This document shows, in pieces, positions 28,041-37,100 of a DNA stretch of 64,000 bases; within the stretch, counting starts at the first letter, position 1; every line of letters starts with the position of its first letter. The stretch comes from CAZOEL01 sp964578835 (GTDB lineage Bacteria; Desulfobacterota; Syntrophobacteria; Syntrophobacterales; Syntrophobacteraceae), in assembly GCA_964578835.1 (NCBI GenBank), contig CAZOEL010000013.1, forward strand, positions 31,826 through 95,825. Direction: 5' to 3'. Position numbers and translations under genes: made by a program. The notes beneath the pieces were generated by a model. The model was not told where the DNA came from. It worked only from the letters and a program-made list of their open reading frames with translations, and did no database searches.

Positions 28041-28069
28041 TTGGGGGGAGAGCAAATGCCTCCCCCCAA
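28041..28069. terminator. Bidirectional terminator hairpin between the large protein and cobO
   Basis: TTGGGGGGAG (28041-28050) pairs exactly with CTCCCCCCAA (28060-28069). It lies between converging genes, 17 bases past the plus-strand stop and 19 bases past the minus-strand stop. Confidence 0.7.
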
Positions 28070-28087
28070 AATGGCGTCACCGCCGCA

Positions 28088-28633
28088 TCAAAATTCGACG
28101 CCCTTTTGAGCCTTGATTCCCTTCTGGAAGGGATGCTTCACTTCACGCATTTCCGTCGCCGAATCAGCAATCTCGAGAAGTGCTTGCGGAGCATCGCGGC
28201 CGGTGACAAGCACATGTAGATTCTTAGGTTTATTGAGAAGAATCTCCGCGGCTTCTTTCTCGTCGACCATCCCGTATTTCAACACATAAGTAAACTCATC
28301 AAGCACCACTAAAAAATGCCTTCCGGATGAAATGGCTGCCTTGGCCAGATTCCATCCTTCAAGAGCTGCTTTGCGGTGTCGGTCCGAATCATCGCCCTTC
28401 CACGTAAATCCCTCTCCAGCGACCCGCCACTCCAAAAGGCCCGGGAATCGTTTGGCTGCTTCAAGCTCGCCATATTTCCAGTTTCCCTTGATGAACTGAA
28501 TGATGCAAACGGGCAATCCATGCCCGAGAGCGCGCATAGCAAGGCCCAAAGCTGCTGTTGTCTTTCCTTTGCCTCGGCCGGTGTGGACCATTATGAGTCC
28601 TTTACTCTCCATTTCTAGCACCTTCATTTTCAT
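28088..28633 (-). CDS. cobO: Cob(I)yrinic acid a,c-diamide adenosyltransferase (CobO/BtuR family)
   Basis: This cytosolic enzyme puts the adenosyl group on cobalt of corrinoids using ATP. The P-loop GRGKGKTTAALGLAMRA and the Asp of LVVLDEFTYVLKYG are present, with the VLVTGRDAPQALLEIADSAT segment; 181 residues is a normal size. The start is ATG 28633 behind GAGGA, although ATG 28612 is possible; it overlaps the end of the upstream Cys-rich gene. The cobalamin riboswitch and terminator upstream imply repression when cobalamin is abundant. No other corrin genes are in the window. Confidence 0.95.
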   Translation of the reverse strand: MKMKVLEMESKGLIMVHTGRGKGKTTAALGLAMRALGHGLPVCIIQFIKGNWKYGELEAAKRFPGLLEWRVAGEGFTWKGDDSDRHRKAALEGWNLAKAAISSGRHFLVVLDEFTYVLKYGMVDEKEAAEILLNKPKNLHVLVTGRDAPQALLEIADSATEMREVKHPFQKGIKAQKGVEF

Positions 28634-28889
28634 TTTTCCTCATTGCAGACAACCTTCCCGAGGCTTTTCGACACGCTCCACAGCGCACGCTCCCGTCATA
28701 GGCGTATTTCACAAAGAACGAGCCACATTCCCTACAACGGACCTCGATCTTCATCGAACAAGATTCAATGGAATATTTGCCACTCGCTTCATGCCTCGCC
28801 CAGCGGGCGAAACAGGAGAGGTCGGCAAGCGCGCTTCCCACTCCTCGCAAAGCAGCCTTTCGACAACAAGCCTTTGACTTTGAGCTCAT
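28602..28889 (-). CDS. Cys-rich zinc-ribbon-like small protein upstream of cobO
   Basis: This 95-residue protein starts at ATG 28889 with AGAGG 6 bases upstream. The C-terminal part has two Cys pairs, CRECGSFF and VRCGACRKASG, forming a plausible zinc ribbon; the N-terminal part also has scattered Cys. It is not a family I recognise. It overlaps cobO by about 30 bases and shares the riboswitch-controlled leader, so its function is probably linked to cobalamin or cobalt. An internal ATG at 28754 has no ribosome site. Confidence 0.7.
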   Translation of the reverse strand: MSSKSKACCRKAALRGVGSALADLSCFARWARHEASGKYSIESCSMKIEVRCRECGSFFVKYAYDGSVRCGACRKASGRLSAMRKNENEGARNGE

Positions 28890-28960
28890 GATTGCCTCTT
28901 TCTTTACAACAAAATAGGACCGAGTCCGTCGCAGCGCCTCAACTTTTGCGCAGAAGAGAA

Positions 28961-28988
28961 CGCCCGGGAGATGGGCGGCTCCCGGGCG
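28961..28988. terminator. Second hairpin in the riboswitch leader
   Basis: CGCCCGGGAG (28961-28970) pairs exactly with CTCCCGGGCG (28979-28988) over an 8-base loop. It lies between the main leader terminator and the Cys-rich gene. No T-run follows on either strand; it might pair with other leader segments. Confidence 0.45.
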
Positions 28989-29046
28989 GTTAGAAGGTTA
29001 ATAGTTGCGATGAGGAAAACGGCGCCAGGCCGAGAGGAATTCGGCC

Positions 29047-29082
29047 AAAAAAAAATCCCTAGAGCAAAAAGCTCTAAGGATT
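29047..29082 (-). terminator. Intrinsic terminator in the cobalamin riboswitch leader
   Basis: On the minus strand AATCCTTAGAGC pairs with GCTCTAGGGATT (one G-U) around TTTTT and is followed by a run of T residues. It lies about 65 bases after the riboswitch core and before the controlled genes, consistent with transcription attenuation. Confidence 0.85.
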
Positions 29083-29147
29083 GCACCCTGTTTTACTTGG
29101 TCCTTCAGCGGCTCACCCGGTATGACCACGTACCGGCTCCACAACAC

Positions 29148-29312
29148 CATCAGGCAGGTCTTCTGACTCACGGATCAACCTACTCCCCGGCGCCTTCCCA
29201 CCCGCTTGCGCAAGGCAGTGGCTCAGCCGGATTTCGTCCCCGTTAACAGCGGCGGGACCGTTCCCGAATTGCACGGGATTCCCTTTTAAACTTTGCAGCA
29301 CCTGATAGCCAA
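29148..29312 (-). promoter_or_regulatory. Cobalamin riboswitch
   Basis: The minus strand carries the conserved core: AAAAGGGAATCCCGTGCAAT, then GGAACGGTCCCGCCGCTGT, then AGCCACTGCC, GGGTGGGAAGGCGCC and AGTCAGAAGACCTGCC. Order and spacing match the cobalamin element. It directs the Cys-rich protein and cobO. Confidence 0.95.
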
Positions 29313-29398
29313 CAAAAACTAATGACGTATCTTCTCTATTCGATGCTTCCTCTCGTGTCAACAAGAAAATTCCAACCCAAACGCCGCAAAAAAGCCGA

Positions 29399-29427
29399 TT
29401 GACACTCACCTGAGAGTTTTCTATAGT
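29399..29427 (+). promoter_or_regulatory. Strong sigma-70-type promoter (candidate small RNA)
   Basis: TTGACA (29399-29404), exactly 17 bases, then TATAGT (29422-29427). It points right and is not followed by a start codon with ribosome site for over 350 bases. Confidence 0.65.
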
Positions 29428-29433
29428 TTTCCC

Positions 29434-29683
29434 GCCTTATCGCAGACGCCTCAAGCTTGCAGTCAAGCAATCATAGGGAGGCTTTTTCAAAATCACTTGA
29501 GCTGGCTTACGCGATCCGGCAAAAACGCTTGTCGATCGAGAAACGCCGCTACTCAAGGCGTCACAAGGATGACGCAGGCAAAGGCTTGAACGCCTTCTCG
29601 ATCCATAAGATCACGAACATCTAGAACAAACAATGCAGCCACGAAGGCCGCCACGGGCAGGAAATGCTCTGGCGGCTTTTTTT
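29434..29683 (+). ncRNA. Candidate small RNA or structured leader
   Basis: The stretch runs from a near-consensus promoter to a strong intrinsic terminator (GCCGCCA 29647-29653 with TGGCGGC 29670-29676 and seven T). Inside are stems AAGGCGT/ACGCCTT, GCGTCA/TGACGC and GCCTC/GAGGC. There is no supported reading frame. It could also be a leader of the NikL-like gene, but the terminator would block that unless conditional. It does not match any RNA family that I can confirm. Confidence 0.4.
29647..29683 (+). terminator. Intrinsic terminator
   Basis: GCCGCCA (29647-29653), loop, TGGCGGC (29670-29676), then seven T. It ends a plus-strand transcript beginning upstream and lies about 120 bases before the NikL-like start. 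Confidence 0.75.
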
Positions 29684-29801
29684 CTGGGCGAGGCTTTGGG
29701 AAGACTCTGCGATCTCGCTCTTCGAAAAATCGCAAAATTTACATCCTCAATTCCCATGCATTCAGAAACTATGCAAAAACAGCAGAAAAGGAATCGATAA
29801 C

Positions 29802-30284
29802 ATGGCGCTGCTATTAACCCTATTCATCTTCGCATTTCTGTCCGCCAATCCTGCCGTAGCCAACGCTCACGGCATGTCCCATCAAATCCTGAAGAAAGAT
29901 GCTATTGTAATAGCAGCCGAATACGATGATGGCGAGCCAGTCAGCTATGCAGAGGCAAAAGTCTTCTCGCCGTCTGGAGGAAAGATTGAGCACCAAAACG
30001 GGCGCACGGACAAGAATGGCCGCTTCGCTTTCATTCCTGACTGTCCAGGCGAATGGAAAGTATCCATAGATGCCGGCATGGGCCATTTATTAGAGGCTGT
30101 ATTCCCTGTCGATAAAGATATGAATATCGATAATAGGACTGTCCAAAGCGACAGAGCTCTATCCAAATGGCAGGGCGTCATCACCGGATTGGGAGTCATC
30201 TTCGGATTGCTCGGGTGCCTCTATTATTTCAAAGCAAGAAGGACCCCGCCCGAGCTCTTGGCTAGAAATCCCCGGCAAAGATGA
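29802..30284 (+). CDS. NikL/CbiL-like periplasmic protein (metal uptake accessory), putative
   Basis: From ATG 29802, with AAAGGA about 10 bases upstream, the protein has 160 residues: a signal peptide (residues 1-23, ending VANAHG), a beta-sandwich of about 85 residues with a carboxypeptidase-regulatory-like turn (GRTDKNGRFAFIPDCPGEWK), and one C-terminal membrane helix (GVITGLGVIFGLLGCLYYF). The mature N-terminal His-Gly and the domain order resemble NikL/CbiL accessory proteins of nickel/cobalt ECF transporters. Its position beside the cobalamin-controlled operon agrees with cobalt supply, but no CbiM, CbiQ or CbiO gene is here. Function is inferred. Confidence 0.65.
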   Translation: MALLLTLFIFAFLSANPAVANAHGMSHQILKKDAIVIAAEYDDGEPVSYAEAKVFSPSGGKIEHQNGRTDKNGRFAFIPDCPGEWKVSIDAGMGHLLEAVFPVDKDMNIDNRTVQSDRALSKWQGVITGLGVIFGLLGCLYYFKARRTPPELLARNPRQR

Positions 30285-30322
30285 TCTCCGCATGGAGCGC
30301 AAAACAGCCTCGCGGCGCAGCA

Positions 30323-31948
30323 TCAGTAAGGAGGAAGAGTGGTAAGGCGCGGGTCTTCCAAGTGACCTCCAACGGTGAAGTGATACAAATCCTGATAGCG
30401 CATGCTTTCGATTCCGAGCAATTCGTGCATGGGATCGTCAAAGAAGCAGCCGATGCCCGTACCGCGCAAGCCCGCAGCTTCGGCCTCCAGGTACAGAACC
30501 TGGCCGATCATGCCGCATTCCCAGAAGAGTCTCGGATAAAACCATGCTCCATAATGATTTAGAGGACGTTCAAATTCCGCTATCATCCCGACGCTGAAAC
30601 AGCCGTCGCCCGCTATGTCCTGAAAGCAAGCGATCTGCATGGATGCTTTTCTCACATCTCCAGAGGTCAGCATGTAAAGGTCGAGAGGGTCGGGACAGTC
30701 ATCGGGCTTCTTCCAGGCGAACGAAGATTTCAGGGATTTTTGCAATTCCTCTTTTCTACTCTCGCTTCGGAAGAGAAAGTAGAGGCCGGGCGTTAAGCCC
30801 TTCACACGATGGACAAAAATGGCCAGGTCAATTTGCGGGGACCAGGGCAAGATTTCGAAAGGAATGCGTCCGGAACCTGGAAGCGTTCTCTGAAGCATCG
30901 CGTAAAAAGCGTCCCGATCCATGGCTGTAACGCCATCCATGGCGACTGCGCTACGCCGTTGGTGGATGATTTGGCGCAGGGGAATAGACGATCTTTTAGC
31001 ATCCGGCCTCGAATATTCTCCCTGCAACGAAGAGGAAACAAGCATTCCCGACGTTTCCGGCTTTTCACAGGCTTCGGAGACAATCTCGATGTCCGGCCAA
31101 TCGAGGTGGGAGGAGCTCAAACGATTCGGTTTTCCCTCCAGTTGCCCATCTTTCAGAGCCTGGATTATTTCCGGATCAAGGCGCCTCAGGGGAAAATCTT
31201 CGCTGTGAGCTGGATAGACTGCGAGCAAACAGTCAGGACTTTCCGGGTCCGCTCCTCCACTATCGCCGATGCCAAGAAGGTTGCTCAGTTGATCCGAGCT
31301 CAAGCTGTCCCAGAGTCTGGCCCTCAGGCCAACGCCCGCAGCCGCAAGCCCAATGGCGCCGAGAGCATGCCCGATGTCGTGCATGCAATAACGATATGCC
31401 CGCACGCCATATTTCCAGGATTCCCGCCGGTGGATGGAGCTGAGGCCGAGGAAGAACGCTCCCTGCGGAAGTCCTGCAGTAAGCTTTTCCCACAAGGAAA
31501 GAGGAAGCCTGGCCCGAAGCTCCAGGGCGTGCTCTTTCGGGGCGTAATGGCACAGTATGGGCGCCTCGTCCAAGCCTGGCAAAGGTCCGACAACTACGTA
31601 ACCCTCCGTCGGGTGCAGGTTTCCGCTTGAAGGATTCACCCGCAATGCCCACGACTCGCCTCCGGCTCTCTTCCAGGCGGAAAGAGAAAGGCAATCGCGC
31701 AGAAGCCTCGAGAGGGCCTGAAAATCGAAAGGCGCAGCATGAATTTCCCCCGCATCGAAGGCGTCTTCATAGAAAGGCTCTTCCCCTTCCACACTTCTCT
31801 CTAGCATCTTTAAAGCCGCTCCATGATAGCGGCGAAAGGGGTCCGGCTGCGACGCCCAATCCAAATAACCCGGACCACGCGCATACTTTCTGAAATGGTG
31901 CTTGGAAGCTTTATGATACCTCATGACCTCTTCGATTGAAGCCTGCAT
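30323..31948 (-). CDS. SagB-type double nitroreductase/dehydrogenase
   Basis: This 541-residue protein contains two nitroreductase-fold halves (residues 75-255 and 330-535) as in SagB/ThcOx-type FMN oxidases. The first half has ESWALRVNPSSGNLHPTEGYV, the second IALxQ-like turns and ends GIGCFFDDPMHELLGIESM. It opens with MRYHKASKHHFRKYARGPGYLD, a known start in this group. In thiazole/oxazole peptide clusters SagB oxidises azolines, but no cyclodehydratase or precursor gene is beside it; many anaerobes keep such genes alone with unknown substrate. GGGGGAA precedes the ATG at 31948. Confidence 0.88.
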   Translation of the reverse strand: MQASIEEVMRYHKASKHHFRKYARGPGYLDWASQPDPFRRYHGAALKMLERSVEGEEPFYEDAFDAGEIHAAPFDFQALSRLLRDCLSLSAWKRAGGESWALRVNPSSGNLHPTEGYVVVGPLPGLDEAPILCHYAPKEHALELRARLPLSLWEKLTAGLPQGAFFLGLSSIHRRESWKYGVRAYRYCMHDIGHALGAIGLAAAGVGLRARLWDSLSSDQLSNLLGIGDSGGADPESPDCLLAVYPAHSEDFPLRRLDPEIIQALKDGQLEGKPNRLSSSHLDWPDIEIVSEACEKPETSGMLVSSSLQGEYSRPDAKRSSIPLRQIIHQRRSAVAMDGVTAMDRDAFYAMLQRTLPGSGRIPFEILPWSPQIDLAIFVHRVKGLTPGLYFLFRSESRKEELQKSLKSSFAWKKPDDCPDPLDLYMLTSGDVRKASMQIACFQDIAGDGCFSVGMIAEFERPLNHYGAWFYPRLFWECGMIGQVLYLEAEAAGLRGTGIGCFFDDPMHELLGIESMRYQDLYHFTVGGHLEDPRLTTLPPY

Positions 31949-32198
31949 GCCATTCCCCCTTTTACCGCCATAGCCGCATCGTCTTTCATGAATAAAGCCT
32001 TTTCAACATCGAGATATTTCACCAGAACATAAATATTCAACATAGTGGAGTCAGCAGGTTTGATAAAACAAAAGCAGATGGTTAATGTCTGATAAGTAGA
32101 TTTTCTGAAGAATGCGCCAATGTACCTAGTTTGTCTATATTTTCATGTGGGATTATTCCTATGGAATTATTCCTACGTAAGTGAAAAAGGAGCAAGCC

Positions 32199-32654
32199 AT
32201 GAAGTTTTTTTTCCAAACAGACGATTCTCTGCGCGGCTTGATTCTTCGCGTCGCCCTCGGGGCAGTCATGTTTCCTCACGGCGCTCAAAAACTCTTCGGC
32301 TGGTTCGGAGGAAACGGATTTGCCGGCACGATGAGCTATTTTACTGAACAGATGCAAATACCTGCGCTGATAAGCTTCCTCGTGATTCTTGCTGAATCAT
32401 TCGGGAGCATCGGTCTGATTCTCGGACTCTTCACTCGACTCGGAGCCTTCGGAATCATGTGCAACATGATCGGCGCCATTGTTTTGGTTCATTGGCCTTA
32501 CGGTTTTTTCATGAACTGGTTTGGAAAGCAGCAAGGCGAAGGATTTGAGTTTCATCTCCTGGCGATTGCGATAGCTGTCGTCGTCCTCATCTACGGGGGA
32601 GGGAAATGGTCCTTAGACGGGCTGATAGCTCAAAAGCTGCAAAAATACAAATAA
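32199..32654 (+). CDS. DoxX family membrane protein
   Basis: This 151-residue protein with four hydrophobic segments shows the family opening LILRVALGAVMFPHGAQKLF and later GFEFHLLAIAIAVVVLIYGG. DoxX proteins are small quinone- or redox-associated membrane proteins of poorly known role. The start at 32199 is chosen because AAAAAGGAGC lies 6-7 bases upstream; the frame from 32181 would read through that site. It stands alone. Confidence 0.9.
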   Translation: MKFFFQTDDSLRGLILRVALGAVMFPHGAQKLFGWFGGNGFAGTMSYFTEQMQIPALISFLVILAESFGSIGLILGLFTRLGAFGIMCNMIGAIVLVHWPYGFFMNWFGKQQGEGFEFHLLAIAIAVVVLIYGGGKWSLDGLIAQKLQKYK

Positions 32655-32814
32655 TTGGAGAAAGTCTGAATGTCTCCCTCTTTTCGCGATCTGGAAACGT
32701 TTTCCAGTTGCTTGGATCTTCTGCTATATTGTCCCCGCAATGCTGCAATCAACCGAGAGCTTTTGTCCTAACCACGGCGGCGCGAAGTTCGGCGCAAGCG
32801 CAGGGCGAGGGGAT

Positions 32815-34086
32815 ATGTTCAAATTCATACATGCCGCAGATATTCATCTGGACAGTCCTCTGCGTGGGCTCGAGCGCTATGAGGGCGCTCCCGTCGACAA
32901 GATCCGCGGAGCTACCCGCGAAGCGCTCGTTAACCTCGTGGATCTGGCAATTGCCGAAAGAGCCGCCTTTCTGCTCATAGCGGGCGACCTTTACGACGGA
33001 GACTGGCGCGACTACAACACCGGCCTCTTTTTCGCCTCTCAGATGACCAAGCTCAGAGAAGCCGGCGTCATGGTCGTCACAGTCTCAGGCAATCATGACG
33101 CCGGAAGTCAAATCAGCCGCCAATTGCGCATGCCGGATAACGTCCGCGGACTCTCATCGAAAAAGCCTGAAAGCGTATTCCTGGAAAACCTCGGCGTAGC
33201 CATCCATGGACAGAGCTTTCCCAAGGCCGCCACTACCGAAGATCTCTCCTGCGCCTATCCCGGCGCTGTTCCCGGTCTATTCAACATCGGCCTACTCCAC
33301 ACAAGCGCCACGGGCCGCGAAGGTCACGAGCCCTACGCTCCATGCACCGTCGACGATCTCAGGTCTAAGGGATACGATTATTGGGCTCTGGGGCATATCC
33401 ATCGAAGAGAGGTCTTGAGTGAAGATCCTCTGATTCTGTTTCCAGGCAATATCCAAGGGCGTCACATAAGGGAAACCGGCGCCAAAGGGTGCACCATCAT
33501 TACCGTTGAAGATCGGGAAATCGCTTCAGCAGAACATCGGCAGCTGGATGTGCTCCGCTGGTCTCTCAGGGAAATCGATGCGACGGAGAGCGAAGACGCC
33601 GATGCAGTGACGGAAACGATCGGCGCCACGATCCGGGAAGAGATGGAGGGAAACGACGGTCGTCCAGTCGCCATGCGAATTCTGATTACCGGCGCATGCA
33701 AGGCTCAAACGGATCTCATATTGAAATCGGAGGGATGGATCAATGAGGTCCGAATGATCGCCACCGACCTCAGCGGCGGAAATGTCTGGGTGGAAAAGAT
33801 CAAGGTTGGAACCCGCATCAGAGTCAATCTCGAAGATATGGTGCAACGCGACGACCCCTTGGGAGGATTGCTCCGATCCATTCAACTCCTGCGCCCCGGC
33901 GGCGAAGCGCTCGATTTGCTGCTCAATGAATTGAACGATCTCAAGCGAAAACTTCCCATCGAGCTTCAACAGGGCGAAGACGCTGCGGATTTCGCCATTC
34001 CCAGAAGGCATCCGGAGATCATTGAAGATGTGAAGCAGATGCTCATAGCAAGGCTTCTCCATGGCGCAAGGAGCCCCCAACGTTGA
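32815..34086 (+). CDS. DNA double-strand-break nuclease-like metallophosphoesterase (SbcD/YhaO type)
   Basis: The protein of about 423 residues has the Mre11/SbcD nuclease fold: FKFIHAADIHLDSPL with metal ligands D-x-H, LLIAGDLYDGDWRD, VSGNHDAGS, and ALGHIHRREVL. In Bacillus the YhaO/YhaN pair has this order. The start is ATG 32815 with GAGGGG just upstream; the frame from 32740 is longer but includes an unlike leader. It is followed 34 bases later by its partner ATPase gene, in the same direction. It likely processes DNA ends with the next gene's product. Confidence 0.9.
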   Translation: MFKFIHAADIHLDSPLRGLERYEGAPVDKIRGATREALVNLVDLAIAERAAFLLIAGDLYDGDWRDYNTGLFFASQMTKLREAGVMVVTVSGNHDAGSQISRQLRMPDNVRGLSSKKPESVFLENLGVAIHGQSFPKAATTEDLSCAYPGAVPGLFNIGLLHTSATGREGHEPYAPCTVDDLRSKGYDYWALGHIHRREVLSEDPLILFPGNIQGRHIRETGAKGCTIITVEDREIASAEHRQLDVLRWSLREIDATESEDADAVTETIGATIREEMEGNDGRPVAMRILITGACKAQTDLILKSEGWINEVRMIATDLSGGNVWVEKIKVGTRIRVNLEDMVQRDDPLGGLLRSIQLLRPGGEALDLLLNELNDLKRKLPIELQQGEDAADFAIPRRHPEIIEDVKQMLIARLLHGARSPQR

Positions 34087-34120
34087 ATCAATCGCATACA
34101 GAATCGCCCGGAGCACAGCC

Positions 34121-37100
34121 ATGAGAATCCTCGAGATCAAGTTCCTTGCGTTTGGGCCTTTTACGGATCTCAGACTCGATCTCTCTCGAGGAGATTACGG
34201 GCTGCACATCATATACGGCCCCAATGAAGCCGGTAAAAGCGCCTCCCTGCGCGCATTGAAGTCTCTCTTCTACGGGATTCCAGCCCGAACAACCGATAAC
34301 TTCATCCATGAGCACCAGGCGCTTCGACTCGGCGCCCGCATCCAGGCTTCTGATGGAGAGATACTCGAATTCCTACGCCGCAAAGGCAATAAAGACACCC
34401 TTCTCGACGCCGAAGGAAAACCGCTCCAGGACTCTGTTCTGACCAAGTTTCTCAACGGAGTGAGTGAAGAAGTCTTCTCCACCATGTTTGGAATCGACTA
34501 TGAAAGCCTCCTTCGCGGCGGAGAGCAGATTCTCAAAGGCGGAGGAGCGTTGGGGGAGAGTCTTTTCGCCGCCGGCATGGGCGGAGCCAATCTCCGCGAA
34601 GTGATCCAGAGCCTTGAAGATGAGGCTTCCAAATTGTTTCTTCCCAGGGGAAAGGCGCAGCTCATTACCAGCGCGGTCAATGCCTATAAAGAGGCAAAAC
34701 AAATTAGCAGCAAAGCGAGTCTGTCGGGTAAGGAGTGGATCGAGCGCGACCGGGCGCTCAAGGAAGCCCGGAAGCAAAAGAGCGAGATAGAAAGAGAGCT
34801 TGAGAAACGCATTGCAGAGCAAAGCAGGCTCCAACGTTTTCAGAAGGCCATTCCGGCAATAGCCGAGCGAAAGGAGCTTCTTGCCGGAATCGAAAGAATC
34901 GGCAAAGTAAGGCTTCTACCTCAATCTTTCGGGAAAAAGCGCCGTGACGCGATTCAGAAGCTCTACAGCGCTCGAGAGATTGAGAAGGACGGTCTCGCAA
35001 AACTGGCGCGCTTGAAAGAGAAAATCAGCTTACTCAACATTCCCGAGCCATTGCTGCGGGAAGCCGATGCCGTCACCGACCTGCAGGAGAGGCTTGGAAG
35101 CCATAAAAAGGCGTTTCGAGATTTGCCGCGTCTTCAAGGCGAATTCAGCCAGCTTTCCAATGACGCAGCCGCAATCCTTAGGGAGCTAAGACCTGAGCTT
35201 ACTCTCGGGGCCGTCGATTCGCTTCGCCTCACGTCGGCAAAAAAGATGAGGATAAGAGAGCTCGGAAACCGAAGCCAGGCCATCCATGACAAAGTAGCAA
35301 AGATCTCTCAGGATGTGAAGAATATCGAGGCGAAGCTCGCCAGAAAAAAGGAAGAGCTGCAAAAGCTTCCCGCTTTCAGGGATGTTTCCAGACTCCGCCT
35401 GGAAGCCGTCAGAGCGCAAAAACAGGGCGACATCGAGACGGACAGGCAAAAAGCCGAAGCTGCTCTCGAAGCCGCCAAAAAACAGTCGGAAGTGGATCTC
35501 GAGCGACTTGGGCTGTGGAATGGAGGTCTCGATCAACTCGAGGCCCTTCCCGTTCCTTCGCCAGAATCCATTGACCGCTTTGAGTCCGCTTTCGAAAATC
35601 ATGCCCGGAATCTTCAAGGCGTCAAAGACCGCCTTACCAAGCTCTTGGCCAGGAAGAGCGATCTCGACAAAAAAATCGACGAATTGAGGCTCTCCGGATC
35701 TATTCCTACGGAAGAAGAGCTTGAAGAAGCGAGAAAACGCCGAGGGAACGGATGGCTTCTGGTGCGAAAAGCGTGGATCGAAGGAGACCTGGCTCCTCAA
35801 GCCGCAATCGACTTCGATCCGGATAATCCGCTCCACATCGCCTATGAAAAGAGCGTCTACTTTTGCGACCAGGTGGCGGACCGCCTCAGGCGTGAGGCCG
35901 ATCGCGTCGCGCGGCATGCGGCTCTCCTCTCCCAGCAGATTCAATATTCGGAGGAAATAGAGGCCTGCAAACGGGAAAAAGAGGAGCTTGAAGCCGAGCT
36001 TGCCGGATGCAAACGGGAATGGCTTGATCTTTGGCTCCCCGTCGGGATCGTCCCTCTCACGCCCAGGGAGATGCGCTCCTGGACGGCAAAAAGGCTCAAG
36101 CTCTCAGAGCAGGCCGAGAAGCTCCGCGCAGAGCAATGCCGCATCGAGTCCTTGAAGCGACGGATCGACGAGCACCGGACGATACTATGCGAAGGCCTTA
36201 TCGAATTGGGCGAGCAGGCGCCAAAGCCCGAGTCGAGCCTGGAATTCCTCGTCGGACACGCGCTCGCTCTCGTAGAGCAGATCACGGAGGTTGAAAGAAG
36301 ACGCAAGGAAGTTCAAAAAACTGTGGTTCAACTGGAAGAAGAGCTTGTTGCGGCAGCTATTGAGAGAGATCAAGCTCTGAAGGATTTTTCGAAATGGAAG
36401 GAAGAATGGTCGAAGGCGGTCGATGAGATCGCGCTTTCGGCGAACGCCTCACCGGGCGAGGCTAACGCAGTATTGGACAAAATAGAGGAAATCTTTAAAC
36501 GAGTCGACAAAATGACGGGCTTGAGCAGCAGGATCGCAGGCATCAAAGCGGACGGGGAAATGTTCGAGGATACCGCTCGCAAGATGGCCGAAAGGCTTGC
36601 GCCTGAGGCGTCCGGATTGTCCGCTGAAGGAATAGCCGTGGAGCTCAAGAACAGGCTCCGGATCGCTCTTGAAGATTCCGCCACTCTTACCGAGCTCAAA
36701 GAACAGACCAAAGAAGTGGAGCAGACAATCCGGCGCTCCACGGAAACCATGCGAGCATCGGAAATGGAGCTCAATGTCCTGTGCCGCGAAGCCGGCTGCA
36801 GCCTCTACGAAGAATTGGAAGAACTGGAAGAACGCTCGGCGGCGGCGCAAGCGCTAAGGAAAGAAATTGAGGCCGTCGATAAGCAGTTGACGGGCTATAG
36901 CGGAGGACTCGCCATAGAGGAGCTGATCCATGAGATAGAGCAAATTGACGCTGATTCTCTGCCCGTTCAGATCGCCGGTCTCGGACAAATCATAAAGGAG
37001 CTGGAAGAGACGCGCTCCAGGCTTCTGGAGCAAATAGGAAGCGAAAGAACCCATCTCGACCTCATGGATGGGAATGCTCAGGCGGCAGAAGCGGCGGAAA

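Noticed and set aside
29434..29683. Cyclic di-GMP riboswitch (GEMM)
   Set aside because: A GACGCAGGCAAAGGC stretch is reminiscent, but core positions and order do not match.
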